Shown one piece after another: positions 33,347-42,937 of a stretch of DNA of 64,000 bases. Position 1 is the first letter of the stretch. Each line of letters starts with the position of its first letter. Below the pieces are notes generated by a model. The model did no database searches. It was not told where the DNA came from and saw only the letters and a program-made list of their open reading frames with translations. A program made the translations under genes and the position numbers. The stretch lies in contig NZ_JAIGNP010000001.1 of NCBI RefSeq assembly GCF_019711535.1, positions 496,001-560,000 on the forward strand. The letters run 5' to 3'. Source of the stretch: Qipengyuania aestuarii. GTDB taxonomy: Bacteria > Pseudomonadota > Alphaproteobacteria > Sphingomonadales > Sphingomonadaceae.

Positions 33347-34378
33347 TTACTCGGCCGGCTCCACCACCTTGCACGCCCGCATCGGTTCTTCCTGCTTGAG
33401 CGCCGTCATCCCGAGCTTGGCGAAGAGCGCCGCATCGCTGTCGTCGCCCGCATTGGGCGCGGTCAGCAGCTTGTCCCCGGTGAAGATCGAGTTCGCGCCT
33501 GCGAGGAAGCACAGTGCCTGTGTCGCCTCGCTCATGCTTTCGCGGCCTGCGGACAGGCGAACCATGCTCATCGGCATGCAGATACGCGCCACCGCAACAG
33601 TGCGGACGAATTCGATATCGTCGATCTTGGCGAGCGGGGTATCGGCCAACATGTCGCCCAGCACCGTGCCCTTGACTGGCACGAGAGCATTGACCGGCAC
33701 GCTTTCGGGATGGCGTTCGAGCGTGGCGAGCGTGTGGACAAAGCCGACGCGGTCATCCCGCGTTTCGCCCATGCCCACGATACCGCCGCTGCACACGTTA
33801 ATGCCTGCGTCGCGCACGTTCTTCAGCGTATCGAGCCGGTCCTCGTATTTGCGGCTGGAGATCACGCGCTCGTAATATTCCGGGCCGGTGTCGACATTGT
33901 GATTGTAATAGTCGAGCCCGGCTTCCTTGAGCATATCCGCCTGCTTCGGCGTCAGCATGCCCAGCGTCATGCAGGTTTCGAGGCCCATTGCGCGCACGCC
34001 CTTCACGATTTCGACGATCGCGGGCATGTCCCGGTCCTTGGGGTTGCGCCACGCGGCGCCCATGCAGAAGCGCTGGCTGCCTTGGTCCTTGGCCTGTGCC
34101 GCGCGCTGGAGGACGGATTGCACCTCCATCAGCTTGGTCGCCTCGACCCCGCTGTCGGCCTTCACCGACTGCGAGCAATAGCCGCAATCCTCCGGACAGC
34201 CGCCGGTCTTGATGCTGAGCAGCGTGCAGAGCTGGATCTGCTCGGGCGGATGGTTCTCGCGATGCACTGTGGCGGCGCGGAAGAGCAGTTCGGTGAAGGG
34301 AAGGTCGAAGAGGCCTGCGATTTCGTCGCGGGTCCAGTCGGTGCGGATTGAAAGCCCGTTAGCTTTTGCGTCTATCAA
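33347..34378 (-). CDS. bioB: Biotin synthase
   Basis: A 343-residue radical-SAM enzyme inserting sulfur into dethiobiotin. The SAM-cluster cysteines are C61-P-E-D-C65-G-Y-C68, in the context S-I-K-T-G-G. The second cluster and substrate motifs follow ([19 protein letters not shown]). The start is TTG at 34378 (codes I-D-A-K next), overlapping the stop of the upstream membrane protein as TTGA, with GGAAG about ten bases before it; no ATG in this frame precedes the first domain. Its place inside the propionyl-CoA cluster is apt: it supplies the biotin used by PccA. Confidence 0.96.
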   Translation of the reverse strand: MIDAKANGLSIRTDWTRDEIAGLFDLPFTELLFRAATVHRENHPPEQIQLCTLLSIKTGGCPEDCGYCSQSVKADSGVEATKLMEVQSVLQRAAQAKDQGSQRFCMGAAWRNPKDRDMPAIVEIVKGVRAMGLETCMTLGMLTPKQADMLKEAGLDYYNHNVDTGPEYYERVISSRKYEDRLDTLKNVRDAGINVCSGGIVGMGETRDDRVGFVHTLATLERHPESVPVNALVPVKGTVLGDMLADTPLAKIDDIEFVRTVAVARICMPMSMVRLSAGRESMSEATQALCFLAGANSIFTGDKLLTAPNAGDDSDAALFAKLGMTALKQEEPMRACKVVEPAE

Positions 34379-34590
34379 TTATCTTCTTCCAAAATCTGAT
34401 GAAATCGGGTCACGCCATAAAAAAGCATGAACGCACATGTAATTAGGCCCACACCGATCGCGGCGAAATAAAGCCCAAGGCCCCTGCCCCCTAAATCTAC
34501 CAGTGAGAGCAGCATAATGGCCATAATCGCTAGTGCGACAAATCCCAGCAATTCGAAGCATAGCATTAAAACGCGATGAAAGATTCTCAT
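34375..34590 (-). CDS. Small membrane protein, 71 aa
   Basis: A 71-residue protein with two hydrophobic helices (residues ~6-30 and ~36-60) and a short charged tail H-Q-I-L-E-E-D-N. The ATG at 34590 is chosen for hydropathy; an open frame upstream is polar and runs into the repeat element. The stop overlaps the bioB start by 4 bases, so it is translationally coupled to biotin synthase. I recognise no family; a membrane role in biotin or dethiobiotin handling is only a guess from coupling. Confidence 0.7.
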   Translation of the reverse strand: MRIFHRVLMLCFELLGFVALAIMAIMLLSLVDLGGRGLGLYFAAIGVGLITCAFMLFYGVTRFHQILEEDN

Positions 34591-34648
34591 TTCGGCCTCT
34601 TCTGCGCTGCCGCGGTGAACCACCAGTGTTGCCGGAAACGACATCAGT

Positions 34649-34679
34649 TGGATTGCTTCGCTGCGCCCGCAATGACGGA
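34649..34679. repeat. Dispersed palindromic-type repeat (single copy here)
   Basis: The sequence GGATTGCTTCGCTGCGCCCG followed by CAATGACGG, in reverse CCGTCATTGCGGGCGCAGCGAAGCAATCC, closely matches a family of short palindromic elements of the CGTCATTGCGAGC...GCAATCC type seen in several bacterial genomes. ATTGC and GCAAT form the ends of an imperfect hairpin. It lies between the mutase stop and the small membrane protein start. Only one copy was noticed in the window. Confidence 0.5.
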
Positions 34680-34693
34680 ATGGGAACAGCATT

Positions 34694-36850
34694 TCACTCC
34701 GCCGCCTCGTCCAGATCCTCACCCGCGGGCGGCATATTGTGGCCGAGCAGGCGCAGGACGTCCGCCGCGCATTCGATCACGTTGCTGCCCGGGCCGTAGA
34801 TGCCCTGCACCCCAGCATCGCGCAGGAAGTCGTAATCCTTCTGCGGGATTACGCCGCCGGCGATGACCTTGATATCGCTGCGGCCCGCTTCCTTAAGCAA
34901 GCCGATGAGTTCGGGGATCAGCGTCTTGTGGCCAGCCGCGAGACTGCTTGCGCCGATGGCGTCGACATCGTTTTCTAGCGCCATGTCGCGCGCTTCGGCC
35001 GGGGTCTGGAAAAGCGGGCCGGACACCACTTCGAAACCCATGTCGGAAAAGGCGCTGGCAATGACATTGGCACCGCGGTCGTGGCCGTCCTGGCCCATCT
35101 TGGCGACCATCAGCTTGGGTGCTCTGCCCAGCCGCCGCTCGACCGCCTTTACGCCTTCCACGACCTGGGCGTAGCGATCGTCGTCTGAATAGGCTTCGGA
35201 ATAAACCCCGCGGACGGGCGAAGGTACGGTGTCATACCGGCCGTAGGCATCTTCCATTGCCTGACTGATTTCACCGAGGGTGGCATCGTGGCGTGCGGCT
35301 TCGACCGCGAGGGCCAGCAGATTGCCATCGCGCTGCGCGGCGCCGCGTGCGAGCGCATCGAGCGCGGCGCGGCAGGCGAATTCATCACGCTTGGCGCGCA
35401 CTTCTTCGAGCCGGGCGATCTGGCTTTGGCGAACCTTGTGGTTGTCGATATCGAGCGTGTCGATCTCGTCTTCCTTGTCGCGGCGATATTTGTTCACGCC
35501 CACGATCACGGTCTCACCGCGATCGACGCTCGCCTGCTTGGCCGCAGCTGCGCGCTCGATCTGCGCCTTGGGCTCGCCGCTGGCGACATATTCGGTCATG
35601 CCGCCCGCCGCTTCGACTTCTTCGAGCATCGCCTTGGCCTTCTCGACCAGAGCGGCGGTCAGACTTTCGATGTAATAGCTGCCACCCAGCGGATCGGCGA
35701 CATTGGTGATCCCCGTTTCTTCCTGGATCACCAGCTGCGTGTTGCGCGCGATGCGGGCGGAAAAGTCGGTCGGCAGCGCAATCGCCTCGTCCAGTGCATT
35801 GGTATGGAGCGACTGTGTGCCGCCCAGCACGGCCGCCATCGCTTCAATCGTTGTGCGAATGACGTTGTTGTAGGGGTCCTGTTCCTGCAACGAAACGCCG
35901 CTGGTCTGACAGTGCGTGCGCAGCATCTTCGACTTGGGGTTCTGCGCCCCCAGATCGTCCATCACATCATGCCAGAGCTGGCGCGCGGCGCGCATCTTGG
36001 CGATCTCCATGAAGAAGTTCATGCCGATGCCCCAGAAGAAGGACAGGCGCGGCGCGAAGGCATCGAGATCAAGGCCCGCCTCCATCGCGCGCTTGGCGTA
36101 TTCCTTGCCATCAGCAATGGTGAAGGCCAGCTCCTGCACCGCCGTCGCCCCGGCCTCGTGCATGTGATAGCCCGAGATCGAAATACTATTGAATTTCGGC
36201 ATGTTGGCCGAAGTATATGCGATAATGTCCGAGATGATCCGCATGCTCGGTTCGGGTGGATAGATATAGGTGTTGCGGACCATGAACTCCTTGAGGATGT
36301 CGTTCTGGATGGTCCCGGCGAGCTTGTCCTGCGAGACGCCCTGCCGCTCCGCCGCGACGATGTAGAAGGCGAGCACGGGAATTACCGCGCCGTTCATCGT
36401 CATGGAAACGCTCATCGTGTCGAGCGGGATCTGGTCGAACAGAATCTCCATGTCGCGCACGGTGTCGATCGCCACGCCTGCCTTGCCGACGTCGCCCACC
36501 ACACGGCTGTGATCGCTGTCATAGCCGCGGTGCGTGGCAAGGTCGAAGGCGACCGAAAGGCCCTTCTGACCCGCCGCGAGATTGCGGCGGTAAAAGGCGT
36601 TCGACTCCTCCGCGGTCGAGAAGCCCGCATACTGACGAATTGTCCACGGACGCCCGGTATACATCGAGGCATAGGGTCCGCGCGTGAACGGCGCGATGCC
36701 GGGCATGCCGGGATCGAGGCTGTCCGTATCTTCGCTCGTATATAGCGGCTTAACGGCGATGCCCTCGGGCGTGTGCCAGGTGAGGTCACGGCCCTTCACC
36801 TCCTTGTCGGCGCGGGCTTTCCAGTCGTCATAGCTAGGCTTGTCTGTCAT
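34694..36850 (-). CDS. mcm: Methylmalonyl-CoA mutase
   Basis: A 718-residue mutase carrying both the TIM-barrel and the C-terminal B12-binding domain in one chain. Substrate-site blocks include [17 protein letters not shown] and the B12 loop G-Q-D-G-H-D-R-G-A near 600 (DxHxxG), which ligates cobalt. It interconverts (2R)-methylmalonyl-CoA and succinyl-CoA. The ATG at 36850 matches the family start; an ATG 42 bases upstream is in frame but in a poor context. It sits 22 bases after the epimerase gene, so both are co-transcribed. Adenosylcobalamin demand connects to the B12 riboswitch seen elsewhere in the window. Confidence 0.97.
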   Translation of the reverse strand: MTDKPSYDDWKARADKEVKGRDLTWHTPEGIAVKPLYTSEDTDSLDPGMPGIAPFTRGPYASMYTGRPWTIRQYAGFSTAEESNAFYRRNLAAGQKGLSVAFDLATHRGYDSDHSRVVGDVGKAGVAIDTVRDMEILFDQIPLDTMSVSMTMNGAVIPVLAFYIVAAERQGVSQDKLAGTIQNDILKEFMVRNTYIYPPEPSMRIISDIIAYTSANMPKFNSISISGYHMHEAGATAVQELAFTIADGKEYAKRAMEAGLDLDAFAPRLSFFWGIGMNFFMEIAKMRAARQLWHDVMDDLGAQNPKSKMLRTHCQTSGVSLQEQDPYNNVIRTTIEAMAAVLGGTQSLHTNALDEAIALPTDFSARIARNTQLVIQEETGITNVADPLGGSYYIESLTAALVEKAKAMLEEVEAAGGMTEYVASGEPKAQIERAAAAKQASVDRGETVIVGVNKYRRDKEDEIDTLDIDNHKVRQSQIARLEEVRAKRDEFACRAALDALARGAAQRDGNLLALAVEAARHDATLGEISQAMEDAYGRYDTVPSPVRGVYSEAYSDDDRYAQVVEGVKAVERRLGRAPKLMVAKMGQDGHDRGANVIASAFSDMGFEVVSGPLFQTPAEARDMALENDVDAIGASSLAAGHKTLIPELIGLLKEAGRSDIKVIAGGVIPQKDYDFLRDAGVQGIYGPGSNVIECAADVLRLLGHNMPPAGEDLDEAAE

Positions 36851-36872
36851 CGCATTTCCAATCGCGCAGGCG

Positions 36873-37328
36873 TCAGTTTGACCCATGCGCATTTTTCCTG
36901 GGCGTTTCCATGATTTCGGTTAGCTGTCCCATCATATCCTTTGGGTGCAGGAAAAAAATGGGCGTGCCATGCGCGCCGATACGCGTGGGTCCGAGGATCC
37001 GCTTGCCCTTGCCTTCGAACCATTCCCGGGCCGCGCCGATATCCTCCACCTCATAGCAGAGGTGATGCTGACCCCCTGCAGGGTTTTTCGCCAGAAAGCC
37101 GTTGATGGGAGAATTTTCATCAAACGGTTCGATCAGTTCGATTTGCGTGCCCTTGCCAACCTCGCCGGAGCTATCGGGCGTGTCGACGAAACAGACCCTC
37201 ACGCCTTGCTCAGGCAGATCAAACGGATCGGCAATTCCGACCGCACCCATCGTTTCGCGATAATAGGCGATACTTTCTTCAATCGAAGGTGTTGCAACAC
37301 CGATGTGATTGAGGCGGCCGAGTTTCAT
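36873..37328 (-). CDS. mce: Methylmalonyl-CoA epimerase
   Basis: A 151-residue vicinal-oxygen-chelate protein with two beta-alpha-beta-beta-beta modules. The first metal ligand H8 lies in L-N-H-I-G-V-A-T, the second His in [10 protein letters not shown], and the Glu near the C-terminus in G-Q-L-T-E-I. It epimerises (2S)- to (2R)-methylmalonyl-CoA, linking PccAB to the mutase. It precedes mcm by 22 bases and follows a terminator-like hairpin of the S9 peptidase, so the mce-mcm pair probably has its own promoter. Confidence 0.95.
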   Translation of the reverse strand: MKLGRLNHIGVATPSIEESIAYYRETMGAVGIADPFDLPEQGVRVCFVDTPDSSGEVGKGTQIELIEPFDENSPINGFLAKNPAGGQHHLCYEVEDIGAAREWFEGKGKRILGPTRIGAHGTPIFFLHPKDMMGQLTEIMETPRKNAHGSN

Positions 37329-37340
37329 GTCGCAGCTCCG

Positions 37341-37380
37341 AAAAACAAGTGGCGCGGCCCCGCTAACGGAACCGCGCCCT
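37341..37380 (-). terminator. Intrinsic terminator of the S9 peptidase gene
   Basis: On the minus strand GGCGCGG and CCGCGCC arms (37372-37378 and 37351-37357) with a 14-base loop, followed by ACTTGTTTTT. Confidence 0.75.
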
Positions 37381-37405
37381 GTTATGCAATCACAAAGCTG
37401 GGAAA

Positions 37406-39445
37406 TCAGCCGCCTTTCGACACGTCGCCCAGGCCATCCACATATTCTGCGCCGGCAAGAACTTCTGCCGAACTGCCTTCGAAAGCATCGCCGATAGGCT
37501 GGACCCGCCCGCCGAGACATTTGCCGAGGAAGCCTTCCATCGCGGCAAAGAAGCTGAGCCTGTTCTCCGGTTTCTGGAAACCGTGCCCTTCATCGGGATA
37601 ATTGATGTAGGTGACCGGCAGACCCTTGTCCTGCATGGCAGATACCAGATTGTCCGCTTCCGGCTTGGTCACGCGGGGATCGTTTCCGCCTTGGCCAACC
37701 AGCAGCGGCGCCTGAATATCGTCGATCCGACTGATCGCAGACCGAGCGATCATCGCTTCGCGCGCCTGCGGGTCGGACGGATCGCCGACATAACGGTACC
37801 AGGTGCCGGCCAGGAACGGCTTCCAGTATTCCGGGAAGCTCTCGATCAGGGTCGCAAGGCTTGAAGGCCCCACGATATCGACACCGCAGGCGAAGCGGTC
37901 AGGTGTAAAAGTGACGCCGATCAGTGTCGCATAGCCACCGTAGCTTCCGCCGCCGATCGCCACCTTATCCTCTTGCGCAATGCCTTCTTCGACCGCCCAA
38001 TCGACTGCATCGATCAGATCCTCGTGCATCTTACCGGAGAATTCGCCGACCGCGGCATTGGTGAAATCTTTCCCAAACCCGGTCGAACCGCGGTAATTCA
38101 CGCTGAGAACCGCATATCCCCGATTTGCCATCCACTGATGGACCGTATTGTAGCCGTACCCGTCACGCGACCATGGGCCGCCATGGACCCACAGAAGCAT
38201 GGGGACGGCCTTGTCCGGTCGCCCGTCTCCGTCCGGATCGCTGCCCGGCGGCAGGGTGAGGTAGGAAACCAGCGTCTTTCCGTCAGAAGACTTGAGCTCT
38301 AGCGGATGCATCGGCTGCAGAGGGGCTTCCGAGAGGTCAGGACGCGTAGCGAACCACGGCGTCAGCGTGTCTGCCTCGCGGTCGTAGATGTAATACTGTC
38401 CTGGGGCCTGGGCCGCGCCTTCGTATACAATCCACGTCTTGTCGTCCTGCGTTCTGGAGCTGACCGAAAACTCCCCTTCGAGATTGGCATCGAGGAAATC
38501 CAGCTCGCTCTGAGCCTCCTCGTTCATCGCAGTCCACTCGCTTTTCAGGTAGTTCACCGCGTAAGCGATTGGCTCATAGGTCTCGTTGTCGACCATGATG
38601 TCACTGAGATCGGCCTTCTCGGGCTCGACCAGAACAGTCCGTTTACCCGTCGTCAGATCAACAGCCACACCAGCGGCCAGATTTCGCTCCCGGCTATCGA
38701 TCATGTAGACCGTATCGTTGTCCCGCGAAAACTGGACGATATTGGTGTTCAGCATGTCCTCGCTGGGAATGTCGGCGAAGACTTCTCCCGGCGTCAGATC
38801 CTCGTTGAGGAAGACCGTTTTCATGCCTCCGTCAGGCTGAGGCACCATTGCCATGCGGGGCTTGTAAGTGTTGTCGGTAATGAAAGACGCGTAACCCGGA
38901 TTTTCCGCGATCAGCTTACGTTCGCCCGTCGACAGACTGTATTCGTAAAGATCCGTCAGCTGCGGGTTTCTTTCATTCGTGCCCACCAGGATTACGCCCG
39001 GACGGTCGCGGCTCACACCCATCAGCTGTGCACGGATGCCGTCCGGAAGCGGGGTAAGGTCACGTGTCGCCCCAGTACGGGGATCGGTCGCATAGACGTG
39101 ATAGTTTTCGTCCCCGTCATTATCCTTCACGAACAGCACATATTTGCTGTCTACCGACCAGAGATGGTTTGAAATGCCGCGGTGACGGTCGTCGGTGACG
39201 ACGGTCCCCTTCGAAGGGTCAGAAGCAGGGGCCACCCAGACATTCATCACGCCATCGTCAGGCGCAATCCAGCTGACCCAGTTGCCATCAGGGCTGATCC
39301 GTCCTTGTGATGCGACGGGATTGCCGAACAGGTCCGTCCTGTCGATGAGTTCGTACTCGGACAAAGCATGGTGTTCGGCGTGCCCGACACCGGTCATCAT
39401 GGTCGATGCGGCAAGCGCGGATGCCGCAAGAAAGCTCTTCTTCAT
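37406..39445 (-). CDS. S9-family prolyl oligopeptidase, exported
   Basis: A 679-residue serine peptidase. Residues 1-23 are a signal peptide (M-K-K-S-F-L-A-A-S-A-L-A-A-S, cleavage after G-H-A). The next ~370 residues form a beta-propeller, and the last third is an alpha/beta-hydrolase with nucleophile motif G-G-G-S-Y-G-G-Y, Asp in G-Q-G-G-N-D-P-R and His in D-E-G-H-G-F. It belongs to the S9C/dipeptidyl-aminopeptidase-like group and acts in the periplasm or outside. It interrupts the propionyl-CoA cluster between pccB and mce, has a terminator of its own and a likely regulatory hairpin over its ribosome-binding site. Confidence 0.93.
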   Translation of the reverse strand: MKKSFLAASALAASTMMTGVGHAEHHALSEYELIDRTDLFGNPVASQGRISPDGNWVSWIAPDDGVMNVWVAPASDPSKGTVVTDDRHRGISNHLWSVDSKYVLFVKDNDGDENYHVYATDPRTGATRDLTPLPDGIRAQLMGVSRDRPGVILVGTNERNPQLTDLYEYSLSTGERKLIAENPGYASFITDNTYKPRMAMVPQPDGGMKTVFLNEDLTPGEVFADIPSEDMLNTNIVQFSRDNDTVYMIDSRERNLAAGVAVDLTTGKRTVLVEPEKADLSDIMVDNETYEPIAYAVNYLKSEWTAMNEEAQSELDFLDANLEGEFSVSSRTQDDKTWIVYEGAAQAPGQYYIYDREADTLTPWFATRPDLSEAPLQPMHPLELKSSDGKTLVSYLTLPPGSDPDGDGRPDKAVPMLLWVHGGPWSRDGYGYNTVHQWMANRGYAVLSVNYRGSTGFGKDFTNAAVGEFSGKMHEDLIDAVDWAVEEGIAQEDKVAIGGGSYGGYATLIGVTFTPDRFACGVDIVGPSSLATLIESFPEYWKPFLAGTWYRYVGDPSDPQAREAMIARSAISRIDDIQAPLLVGQGGNDPRVTKPEADNLVSAMQDKGLPVTYINYPDEGHGFQKPENRLSFFAAMEGFLGKCLGGRVQPIGDAFEGSSAEVLAGAEYVDGLGDVSKGG

Positions 39446-39450
39446 CGAAA

Positions 39451-39495
39451 CACCTCCTCCTGGTTAACTACAGGCAAGCTATCGAAAAGGAGGTG
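39451..39495 (-). promoter_or_regulatory. Possible SD-sequestering hairpin of the S9 peptidase leader
   Basis: In the mRNA (minus strand) CACCTCC (39495-39489) can pair perfectly with GGAGGTG (39457-39451), which is the ribosome-binding site 5 bases before the ATG. The 31-base loop holds the second half of a purine-rich GGAGGAGGTG run. The 7-base pairing would hide the ribosome-binding site; control by temperature or a ligand is conjecture. Confidence 0.4.
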
Positions 39496-39613
39496 TATTG
39501 TCTAGGCGACACACGTTAGGCATGGGCCGCGGACGCCATTATCTAGCGGCAGGTGGGGCAGTGGCTATCGTTAGAAGCAAAAGTTCGAGACGGATTCCGC
39601 TTCTTTGGGAGTC

Positions 39614-41146
39614 TCAAAGCGGAATGTTATCGTGCTTCTTCCACGGGTTCTCGAGCTGCTTCGTCCGCAACTTTCTCAGACCCAGCGCAATGCGCCGCCT
39701 TGTGGAGTGCGGGTAGATCACCTCGTCGATGTAACCACGGCTCGCCGCAACGAACGGATTGGCGAAGCGGTCTTCGTATTCCTTCGTCTTCTCGGCGATC
39801 TTATCGGGATCGTCGCGGTCCTGGCGGAAGATGATTTCCACTGCACCCTTCGCGCCCATTACCGCGATCTCGGCGGTAGGCCATGCGTAGTTGAGGTCGC
39901 CGCGCAGGTGCTTGGAGGCCATCACGTCATAGGCGCCGCCATAGGCCTTGCGGGTGATTACGGTGATCTTGGGCACGGTCGCCTCGGCATAGGCGAACAG
40001 CAGCTTTGCGCCATGCTTGATGATGCCGTTGTGCTCCTGGCTCGTTCCGGGCAGGAAGCCGGGCACATCGACAAAGGTCAGGATCGGGATTTCGAAGGCA
40101 TCGCAGAAACGCACGAAGCGCGCGGCTTTCTTCGATGAATTGATGTCGAGCACGCCGGCAAGCACCATCGGCTGGTTCGCCACTACGCCTACCGTGCGCC
40201 CTTCCACCCGGCCGAAGCCGCAGATGATGTTGGCGGCATGGTTTGGCTGGATTTCGAAGAACTCGCCCTCGTCCAGCGTCTTCCGGATGACTTCGTGCAT
40301 GTCATAGGGCTGGTTGGCATTGTCGGGGATCAGCGTGTCGAGGCTGTCTTCCTGCCGGTCCCACGGATCGCTGGTCGGGCGTTCGGGCACATCTTCGCGA
40401 TTGGACAGCGGGAGGTAGTCGAAGAAATTGCGCGTCGCGAGCAGCGTTTCGATGTCGTTCTCGAAGCTGTTGTCGGCAACGCTGGTCTTGGTGGTGTGCG
40501 TCTTCGCCCCGCCCAATTCTTCTTGCGTAACCACCTCGTTGGTCACCGTCTTCACCACTTCGGGGCCGGTGACGAACATATAGCTGCTGTCTTCCACCAT
40601 GAAAATGAAATCAGTCATGGCGGGGCTGTAAACCGCGCCGCCGGCACACGGCCCCATGATGAGGCTGATCTGCGGCACCACACCGCTCGCCAGCACATTA
40701 CGCTGGAATACCTCGGCATAACCGCCGAGCGACGCCACGCCTTCCTGGATGCGCGCACCGCCACTGTCGTTAAGGCCGATGACCGGCGCACCGACCTTCA
40801 TCGCGGTGTCCATTACTTTGCAGATTTTCTCCGCATGACGCTTGGAAAGAGAGCCGCCGAAGACGGTGAAATCCTGGGAAAAAACGTACACCAGACGGCC
40901 ATTGATCGTGCCCGAACCGGTGACCACGCCATCACCGGGGATTTTCTGGTCCTGCATGCCGAAATCGACGCAGTCATGCTCGACATAGGTGTCCAGCTCT
41001 TCGAAGCTCCCTTCATCGAGCAGTATATCGAGCCGCTCGCGCGCGGTCAGCTTGCCCTTGGCATGCTGCGCGGCGATGCGCTTTTCACCCCCGCCCAGCT
41101 TGGCAGCATCGCGGCGGCGTTCCATTTCGGCGATATTGGCGGACAT
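39614..41146 (-). CDS. pccB: Propionyl-CoA carboxylase beta subunit
   Basis: A 510-residue carboxyltransferase. The first crotonase-like half carries the acyl-CoA-binding segment with [13 protein letters not shown] and [11 protein letters not shown]; the second half carries the carboxybiotin site with [10 protein letters not shown] and the oxyanion motif G-G-A-Y-D-V-M. It pairs with PccA, encoded 8 kb away. The sequence is closer in pattern to propionyl- than to methylcrotonyl-CoA carboxylase (P-G-F-L-P-G-x-x-Q-E, alanine-rich substrate pocket), which the neighbouring epimerase and mutase support. Confidence 0.95.
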   Translation of the reverse strand: MSANIAEMERRRDAAKLGGGEKRIAAQHAKGKLTARERLDILLDEGSFEELDTYVEHDCVDFGMQDQKIPGDGVVTGSGTINGRLVYVFSQDFTVFGGSLSKRHAEKICKVMDTAMKVGAPVIGLNDSGGARIQEGVASLGGYAEVFQRNVLASGVVPQISLIMGPCAGGAVYSPAMTDFIFMVEDSSYMFVTGPEVVKTVTNEVVTQEELGGAKTHTTKTSVADNSFENDIETLLATRNFFDYLPLSNREDVPERPTSDPWDRQEDSLDTLIPDNANQPYDMHEVIRKTLDEGEFFEIQPNHAANIICGFGRVEGRTVGVVANQPMVLAGVLDINSSKKAARFVRFCDAFEIPILTFVDVPGFLPGTSQEHNGIIKHGAKLLFAYAEATVPKITVITRKAYGGAYDVMASKHLRGDLNYAWPTAEIAVMGAKGAVEIIFRQDRDDPDKIAEKTKEYEDRFANPFVAASRGYIDEVIYPHSTRRRIALGLRKLRTKQLENPWKKHDNIPL

Positions 41147-41202
41147 GCTCTCTCCAATGGGTACGTTTGCGCTGAGCGCCTAGAGCGAGGCGTGCTGCCA
41201 CG

Positions 41203-41940
41203 TCAATCGCGGTAAGCGGAAATGAGGAATTCGACATTGCCTTCCGGCCCGGTGATCGGGCTCTCCACGATGCCTTCCACGGCGAAACCAAGGCTTGCTA
41301 CCCAATCGCGGACTTCCTCGCACACACGCGCATGAAGTGCCGGATCGCTGACCACGCCCTTCTTGCCGACCTCCTCGCGTCCGACCTCGAATTGCGGCTT
41401 GATGAGCGCGACGAGGCGGCACTTTCTCTCCGCCAGTTCCAGCGGGCGTTGCAGCACTTTGGCAAGCCCTATGAAACTGGCATCACACACCACCCATGTC
41501 GCCGGCCTGTCGATCATCTCGGGGGTCAGTACTCGCGCGCTGGTCTGTTCGAGCACGGTGACACGCTCATCTTGCCGAAGCTTCCATGCAAGCTGGTTGG
41601 TGCCGCTGTCGACCGCAAATACATGATCCGCCCCGCCCTGCAGCAAGACATCGGTAAAGCCGCCGGTAGAACTGCCAATATCCATTGCGGTGACACCCTT
41701 AGGATCTAGACCGAAATGCTCGATCGCATGGGCTAGCTTGATACCGCCCCGGCTAACCCAGGGATGGTCGCGCCCGCGCACATCCAGCGGTGTATCTTCG
41801 GCCATTTGCTGGCCGGGTTTCGCCAGTTTCTGTTCACCTGAAAACACCAGGCCGGCCATCACCAGCGCCTGCGCACGGGTGCGACTTTCGACCAGTCCCC
41901 GGTCGACGAGCATCTGATCGAGACGACGTTTCTTTGCCAT
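41203..41940 (-). CDS. tlyA: TlyA-family rRNA methyltransferase
   Basis: A 245-residue TlyA-type 2'-O-methyltransferase. An N-terminal S4 RNA-binding domain (R-L-D-Q-M-L-V-D-R-G-L-V-E-S-R-T, residues ~5-65) is followed by an FtsJ-like domain with W-V-S-R-G-G-I-K-L and the SAM site A-M-D-I-G-S-S-T-G-G-F-T-D. In characterised homologues it methylates 16S C1409 and 23S C1920; older annotations call it hemolysin. It lies 56 bases upstream of pccB in the same direction but is functionally unrelated. Confidence 0.93.
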   Translation of the reverse strand: MAKKRRLDQMLVDRGLVESRTRAQALVMAGLVFSGEQKLAKPGQQMAEDTPLDVRGRDHPWVSRGGIKLAHAIEHFGLDPKGVTAMDIGSSTGGFTDVLLQGGADHVFAVDSGTNQLAWKLRQDERVTVLEQTSARVLTPEMIDRPATWVVCDASFIGLAKVLQRPLELAERKCRLVALIKPQFEVGREEVGKKGVVSDPALHARVCEEVRDWVASLGFAVEGIVESPITGPEGNVEFLISAYRD

Positions 41941-41989
41941 TCCTGCTCACTTACATGAAACCAGAGCGCCTAGCGGGCATTGGTCTGGC

Positions 41990-42550
41990 ATGAAAGCCTC
42001 TGAACATGCCATCGCCCGTGTCCTTGTCCTGTCGAGCGCCTTGCTCGCGGTGGCCTGCGTACCGGCACCAGATTCGACCCCGGCACCCACCCCTGCGCCC
42101 GTGGAAAAGGAACCATCGCCCCCAACGGCACCTCCTCCCGCTTCGATTCCCAAATATTCGAACTGGATGGATGCGCCGCGGACCGCCGGCGATTGGTCTT
42201 ATCGATCGGATGGAAGCGGTTCAGTCGCTCTCTATGGGCAATCTCAAACGGAACCGAAATTCTCGCTACGATGCGATCGCTCGCGAAATGAGGTGGTGCT
42301 CTCCCGCGCTGGAACGGCTGGACCCAATGCTTCCATACGGATCCTGACCGAAACGACCGAACGGTCGCTAGCGGCGCAACAGGTCAGTGGGCAGCTTCCG
42401 CAGGTAAGAACAAGCCTTCAGGCCCGCGATCCTCTGCTCGATGCCATGGCTCTGACGAAAGGTCGATTCGCTGTGGAAACCTCAGGCCTTCCCACACTTT
42501 ACGTTCCCGCCTGGGGCGAAGTGACGCGGGTTATAGAGGATTGCCGATAG
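41990..42550 (+). CDS. Lipoprotein of unknown function
   Basis: A 186-residue protein whose signal peptide ends in a lipobox L-L-A-V-A-C, giving a lipidated cysteine near residue 23. A Thr/Pro/Ala-rich linker (residues ~25-52) separates the lipid anchor from a globular C-terminal domain of about 130 residues with two cysteines. The domain shares no family I recognise. It faces the outer membrane or periplasm and is divergent from tlyA. The start ATG at 41990 has a weak ribosome-binding site. Confidence 0.8.
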   Translation: MKASEHAIARVLVLSSALLAVACVPAPDSTPAPTPAPVEKEPSPPTAPPPASIPKYSNWMDAPRTAGDWSYRSDGSGSVALYGQSQTEPKFSLRCDRSRNEVVLSRAGTAGPNASIRILTETTERSLAAQQVSGQLPQVRTSLQARDPLLDAMALTKGRFAVETSGLPTLYVPAWGEVTRVIEDCR

Positions 42551-42783
42551 GCCGAGTCCCGCCTCCAGTTCATCGCCTGTGGGTTCGGCGTAAACCTGTC
42601 ATGACAATGGCCCGGAAATACTACCGAGCCACAAACGACAATTCTGACGTGGGAAAACTTTTTTACAAGGCTTGTTTTGTGCTGCGGAAAGACTCAAATT
42701 GATCTCAAGATCAGCGGCGAACGCGATCTTCATCCCCGGTGAAACGCGGGATGCAGCTCACAAGCTTGAAAGGAGGTGATCCG

Positions 42784-42840
42784 ATGTCTCATGGTTCAGT
42801 AGCGAGGTCGGTGAAGATCCCTACGGAGCATATTCGGTAA
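42784..42840 (+). CDS. 18-codon ORF with extended Shine-Dalgarno
   Basis: ATG at 42784 to TAA at 42840 codes M-S-H-G-S-V-A-R-S-V-K-I-P-T-E-H-I-R. It is preceded by AAAGGAGGTGATCC at 42769-42782, which is complementary to the entire 3' tail of 16S rRNA (GGATCACCTCCTTT), with the core GGAGG seven bases from the ATG. Such full complementarity is rare and suggests that ribosome binding here matters. The peptide has no run of branched-chain residues, so classical attenuation by ilv-type tRNA charging is not obvious. It may be a leader peptide, a small protein or part of a regulatory RNA. Confidence 0.5.
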   Translation: MSHGSVARSVKIPTEHIR

Positions 42841-42892
42841 CATTCCTGCCGAGTAAGGCGACGTGAGCGGCACTTCCGGCCGCTGACCATGC

Positions 42893-42937
42893 GAAGGCCA
42901 GTCTCTCCACGGGCGAGAGGCTGGCCTTCTCATTTTC
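42893..42937 (+). terminator. Strong intrinsic terminator between the 18-codon ORF and ilvE
   Basis: A 15-base stem, GAAGGCCAGTCTCTC and GAGAGGCTGGCCTTC (one T-G pair), a 7-base loop, and TCATTTT. Confidence 0.88.

Noticed and set aside
35288..36745. 485-codon open frame antisense to methylmalonyl-CoA mutase
   Set aside because: Shadow frame with no domain.
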